This document shows, one piece after another, positions 60,601 to 64,000 of a stretch of DNA of 64,000 nucleotides; the first letter of the stretch is position 1, and each line of letters starts with the position of its first letter. The translations under genes and the position numbers were made by a program. The DNA lies in the NCBI RefSeq assembly GCF_051020975.1, contig NC_135035.1, forward strand, positions 3,224,001 to 3,288,000, given 5' to 3'. Below the pieces are notes generated by a model, which was given only the letters and a program-made list of their open reading frames with translations, was not told where the DNA came from and did no database searches. The DNA comes from Osmia lignaria lignaria (taxonomy: Eukaryota > Arthropoda > Insecta > Hymenoptera > Megachilidae).

Positions 60601-61942
60601 TCTACATTCGATATATTGTAATATAGTGATTCATACCCACAGATCGATGTGCCTTTAATAACAATATCATTAGCACTACATCTACATTCGATATAATGTA
60701 ATATAGTGATCCATTCCCACAGACCAATGCACCTATAATAGCAATATCATTAGCACTATATCTACATTCGATATAACGTAATATGCAGATTCATTCCCAC
60801 AGATATGTATATATAATAACCATATCATTGGTACCATACCTACATTCGATATAATGTAATATACTGATGGATTCCCACAAATCAATGCACCTTTCATAAC
60901 AATATCATTAGCACTATATCTACATTCGACACAATGTAATATACTGATTCATTCCCACTGATCAATGTACATTTAATAACAACATCATTAGTAGTATATC
61001 TACATTACATACGTAATGTACAGTTAATAACAATATTATTATCACCATATCTACATTAGATATAATGTAATATACTGATTGATCCCCAAAGATCAATGTA
61101 CATTTCATAACAATATCATTAGTACTAAATCTGCATTCGATATAATGTAATATACTGATTCATTCCCAGAGATCAATATATTTAATAACCATATCAGTAG
61201 TACTATATCTACATTCGATATAATGAAATATACTGATTCATTCCCACAGATCAATGTATCTTTAATAACAATATCATTAGCACTATATCTACATTCGATA
61301 TAATGTAATATACTGATTCATTCCCGCAGATCAATGTGCCTTTAATAACAATATCATTAGCACTATATCTACATTCGATATAATGTAATATACTGATTCA
61401 TTCCCACAGACCAATGCACCATTAATAACAATATCATTAGCACTATATCTACATTCGATATAACGTAATATACTGATTCATTCCCACAGATATGTACATA
61501 TAATAACCATATCATAAGTACCATACCTACATTCGATATAATGTAATATACTGATGGATTGCCACAGATCAATGCACCTTTCATAACAATATCATTAGCA
61601 CTATATCTACATTCGATATAATTTCATATACAGATTCATTCCCACTGATCAATGTACATTTAATAACAATATCATTAGTAGTATATCTACGTTACATACG
61701 TAATGTACAATTAATAACAATATCGTTATTACCATATCTACATTAGATATAATGTAATATACTGATTCATTCCCACAGAACAATGTACATTTAATAACAC
61801 CATCATTCATACTATATCTACACGAGGTATAATGTAATATAGCGATTACGTCCCACAGATCAATGTACCTACATTTAATAACAATATCCTTAGTACTATA
61901 TCCACATTACACATAATGTAATATACTGATTCATTCCCACAG
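57640..61942. repeat. 4303-bp higher-order repeat, copy 2
   Basis: Second tandem copy, flanked by copy 1 and a third partial copy. A private TATACCGAACCC near 59582 replaces TATACTGAACCC found in both neighbours. Confidence 0.92.
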
Positions 61943-64000
61943 ATCAATATACCTTTAATAACCATATCATTAGTACTATATCTACATTAGATATAATGTA
62001 ATATACTGATTCATTCCCGCAGATCAATGTGCCTTTAATAACAATATCATTAGCACTATATCTACATTCGATATAATGTAATATACTGATTCATTCCCAC
62101 AGACCAATGCACCATTAATAACAATATCATTAGCACTATATCTACATTCGATATAACGTAATATACTGATTCATTCCCACAGATATGTACATATAATAAC
62201 CATATCATAAGTACCATACCTACATTCCATATAATGTAATATACTGATGGATTGCCACAGATCAATGCACCTTTCATAACAATATCATTAGCACTATATC
62301 TACATTCGATATAATTTCATATACAGATTCATTCCCACTGATCAATGTACATTTAATAACAATATCATTAGTAGTATATTTACGTTACATACGTAATGTA
62401 CAATTAATAACAATATCGTTATTACCATATCTACATTAGATATAATGTAATATACTGATTCATTCCCACAGATCAATATACCTTTAATAACCATATCATT
62501 AGTACTATATCTACATTCGATATATTGTAATATAGTGATTCATTCCCACAGATCAATGTGCCTTTAATAACAATATCATTAGCACTATATCTACATTCGA
62601 TATAACGTAATATACTGATTCATTCCCACAGATATGTACATATAATAACCATATCATTAGTACCATACCTACATTCGATATAATGTAATATACCGATGGA
62701 TTCCCACAGATCAATGTACATTTAATAACCATATCATTAGTACCATATCTACATTAGATATGTAATGTACATTTAATAACAATATCATTATTACTATATC
62801 TACATTAGGTATAATGTCATATACTGATCCCTGCCCACAGATCAATGTACCTACATTTAATAACAATATCATTAGTACTACGTCCACATTACATATAATG
62901 TAGTATACTGATTCCTTCTCACAGATCAGTGTAGATTTAATAACAACATCCTTCATACTATATCAACACTAGGTATAATGTAATATACTGATCCCTTCCC
63001 ACAGACCAAGGTGCCTACATTTAGTAACAATATCATTATTACTATATCTACATTAGATATAATGTAATATCCTGATCCCTGCCCACCGGTCAATGTACAT
63101 TTAATAACAACATCGTTCATACTATATCCACATTAGGTATAATGTAATATAGTGATTACGTCCCACAGATCAATGTACCTACATTTAATAACAATATCCT
63201 TAGTACTATATCCACATTACACATAATGTAATATACTGATCCCTTCCCACAGACCAAGGTGCCTACATTTAATAACAATATCATTAGTACTATATCCACA
63301 TCATATATAATGTAATATACTGATTCCTTCCCACAGATTAACGTAGATTTAATAACAACATCATTCATACAATATCAACACTAGGTATAATGTAATATAG
63401 TGATTCCTCCCCACAGATCAATGTACATTTTATAACAACATCATTCATACTATATCTACATTGGATATAATGTAATATACTGATCCCTTCCCATACGTCA
63501 ATGTACATATAATAGTAAAATCGTTATTACTATATCTACATTAGGTATAATGTAATATACTGATCCCTGCTCACAGATCAATGTACCTATATTTAATAAC
63601 AATATCCTTAGTACTATATCCACATTACACATAATGTAATATACTGATTCCTTCCCGCAGATCAACGTACATTTAATATCGATATCATTATTACTATATC
63701 TACATTAGATAAAATGTAATATACTGATCCCTTCCCACAGATGAAGGTGCCTACATTTTGTAACAATATCATTATTACTATATCTTCATTAGATATAATG
63801 TAATATACTAATCCCTGCCCACAGATCAATGTATATTTAGTAGCGATATCATTATTACTATATCTACATTGGATATAATGTAATATACTGAACCCTCCCC
63901 ACAGATCAATGTACCTATATTTAACAACAATATCATTAGTACTACATCATTAGTACTATTACATTGCATATAATGTAATATACTGATTCCTTGCCACAGA
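61943..64000. repeat. 4303-bp higher-order repeat, copy 3, cut by the window end
   Basis: Third copy, about 2.06 kb visible. A private TTCCATATAATG near 62227 replaces TTCGATATAATG. The array evidently continues past the window edge. Confidence 0.92.

Larger units (their letters stand above)
5616..64000. repeat. Tandem satellite array, monomers about 80/84 bp, with higher-order structure
   Basis: Everything from 5616 to the right edge consists of head-to-tail diverged copies of one AT-rich monomer. Counting from one CACAG to the next gives 84 bp for copies with TACCTACATTTA and about 80 bp for those with TACATTTA or TGCCTTTA; 78-bp and roughly 51-bp variants also recur. Shared landmarks are a C-rich box (TTCCCACAGATCAATG), TTTAATAACAATATCATTA, and an AT-rich dyad (TACATTAGATATAATGTA). 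At about 81 bp each this makes roughly 700 monomers. Neighbouring monomers differ noticeably while units several kb apart are nearly identical, which is the signature of higher-order repeats. I see no gene or foreign insertion inside. Large homogeneous satellites of this kind are typical of centromeric or pericentromeric heterochromatin; that placement is inference. Confidence 0.97.

Noticed and set aside
5666..63368. Over a hundred minus-strand open frames of 60-131 codons in the satellite
   Set aside because: They are the same repeated frame in tandem monomers, open only because 84- and 78-bp monomers keep phase; no conserved start context, no domain, no upstream signal. Treated as repeat artefacts.
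5616..64000. CRISPR array
   Set aside because: Repeats are 80-84 bp, contiguous and diverged, with no unique spacers, no cas genes, and the setting is eukaryotic.
5616..64000. CENP-B box or known insect telomere repeat (TTAGG) in the array
   Set aside because: I looked for a TTCG...CGGGA-type box and runs of TTAGG and saw neither; the TTCGATATAATG of one monomer class lacks the needed G/C core.

Overview
The window looks like arthropod, probably insect, nuclear DNA. A BEL/Pao-type LTR retrotransposon fills the first 5.6 kb. The remaining roughly 58 kb is one uninterrupted AT-rich tandem satellite. I see no host gene, tRNA, rRNA, CRISPR array or bacterial-style gene. The insect assignment rests on the BEL/Pao family and its domain set; the species cannot be named from this sequence.

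Positions 1-5615 hold the 3' part of a BEL/Pao element on the + strand. The frame is already open at the left edge, inside Gag. It runs through zinc knuckles, aspartic protease, reverse transcriptase (YVDD), RNase H and integrase to a C-terminal DUF5641-like domain ending at 4846. One in-frame TAA at 4160-4162 lies between the second Asp and the Glu of the integrase triad, so this copy is probably non-autonomous while otherwise well preserved. A polypurine tract near 5134 and a 3' LTR of about 470 bp (5146-5615) follow. The LTR joins directly to satellite sequence that also exists uninterrupted at 7165, so the element appears to have inserted into the satellite.

Positions 5616-64000 are a satellite of roughly 700 diverged monomers, mostly about 80 bp or 84 bp, with 78-bp and about 51-bp variants. 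Each full monomer has a C-rich box (TTCCCACAGATCAATG or close) and an AT-rich dyad around TACATTAGATATAATGTA. Monomers are arranged in nested higher-order repeats (HORs). These are a 1771-bp unit (12.4-17.3 kb), alternating 4700-bp and 2936-bp units, a 10,572-bp super-unit (4700+2936+2936) present twice in tandem (about 19.3-40.5 kb), rearranged partial copies (40.5-53.3 kb), and a separate 4303-bp unit repeated about 2.5 times up to the right edge.

The pattern fits repeated unequal exchange or segmental amplification in a pericentromeric or centromeric satellite, but chromosomal position cannot be read from the sequence. Many minus-strand open frames of 60-130 codons occur in the satellite. 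They are a by-product of 84-bp monomers being divisible by three and are not annotated as genes.
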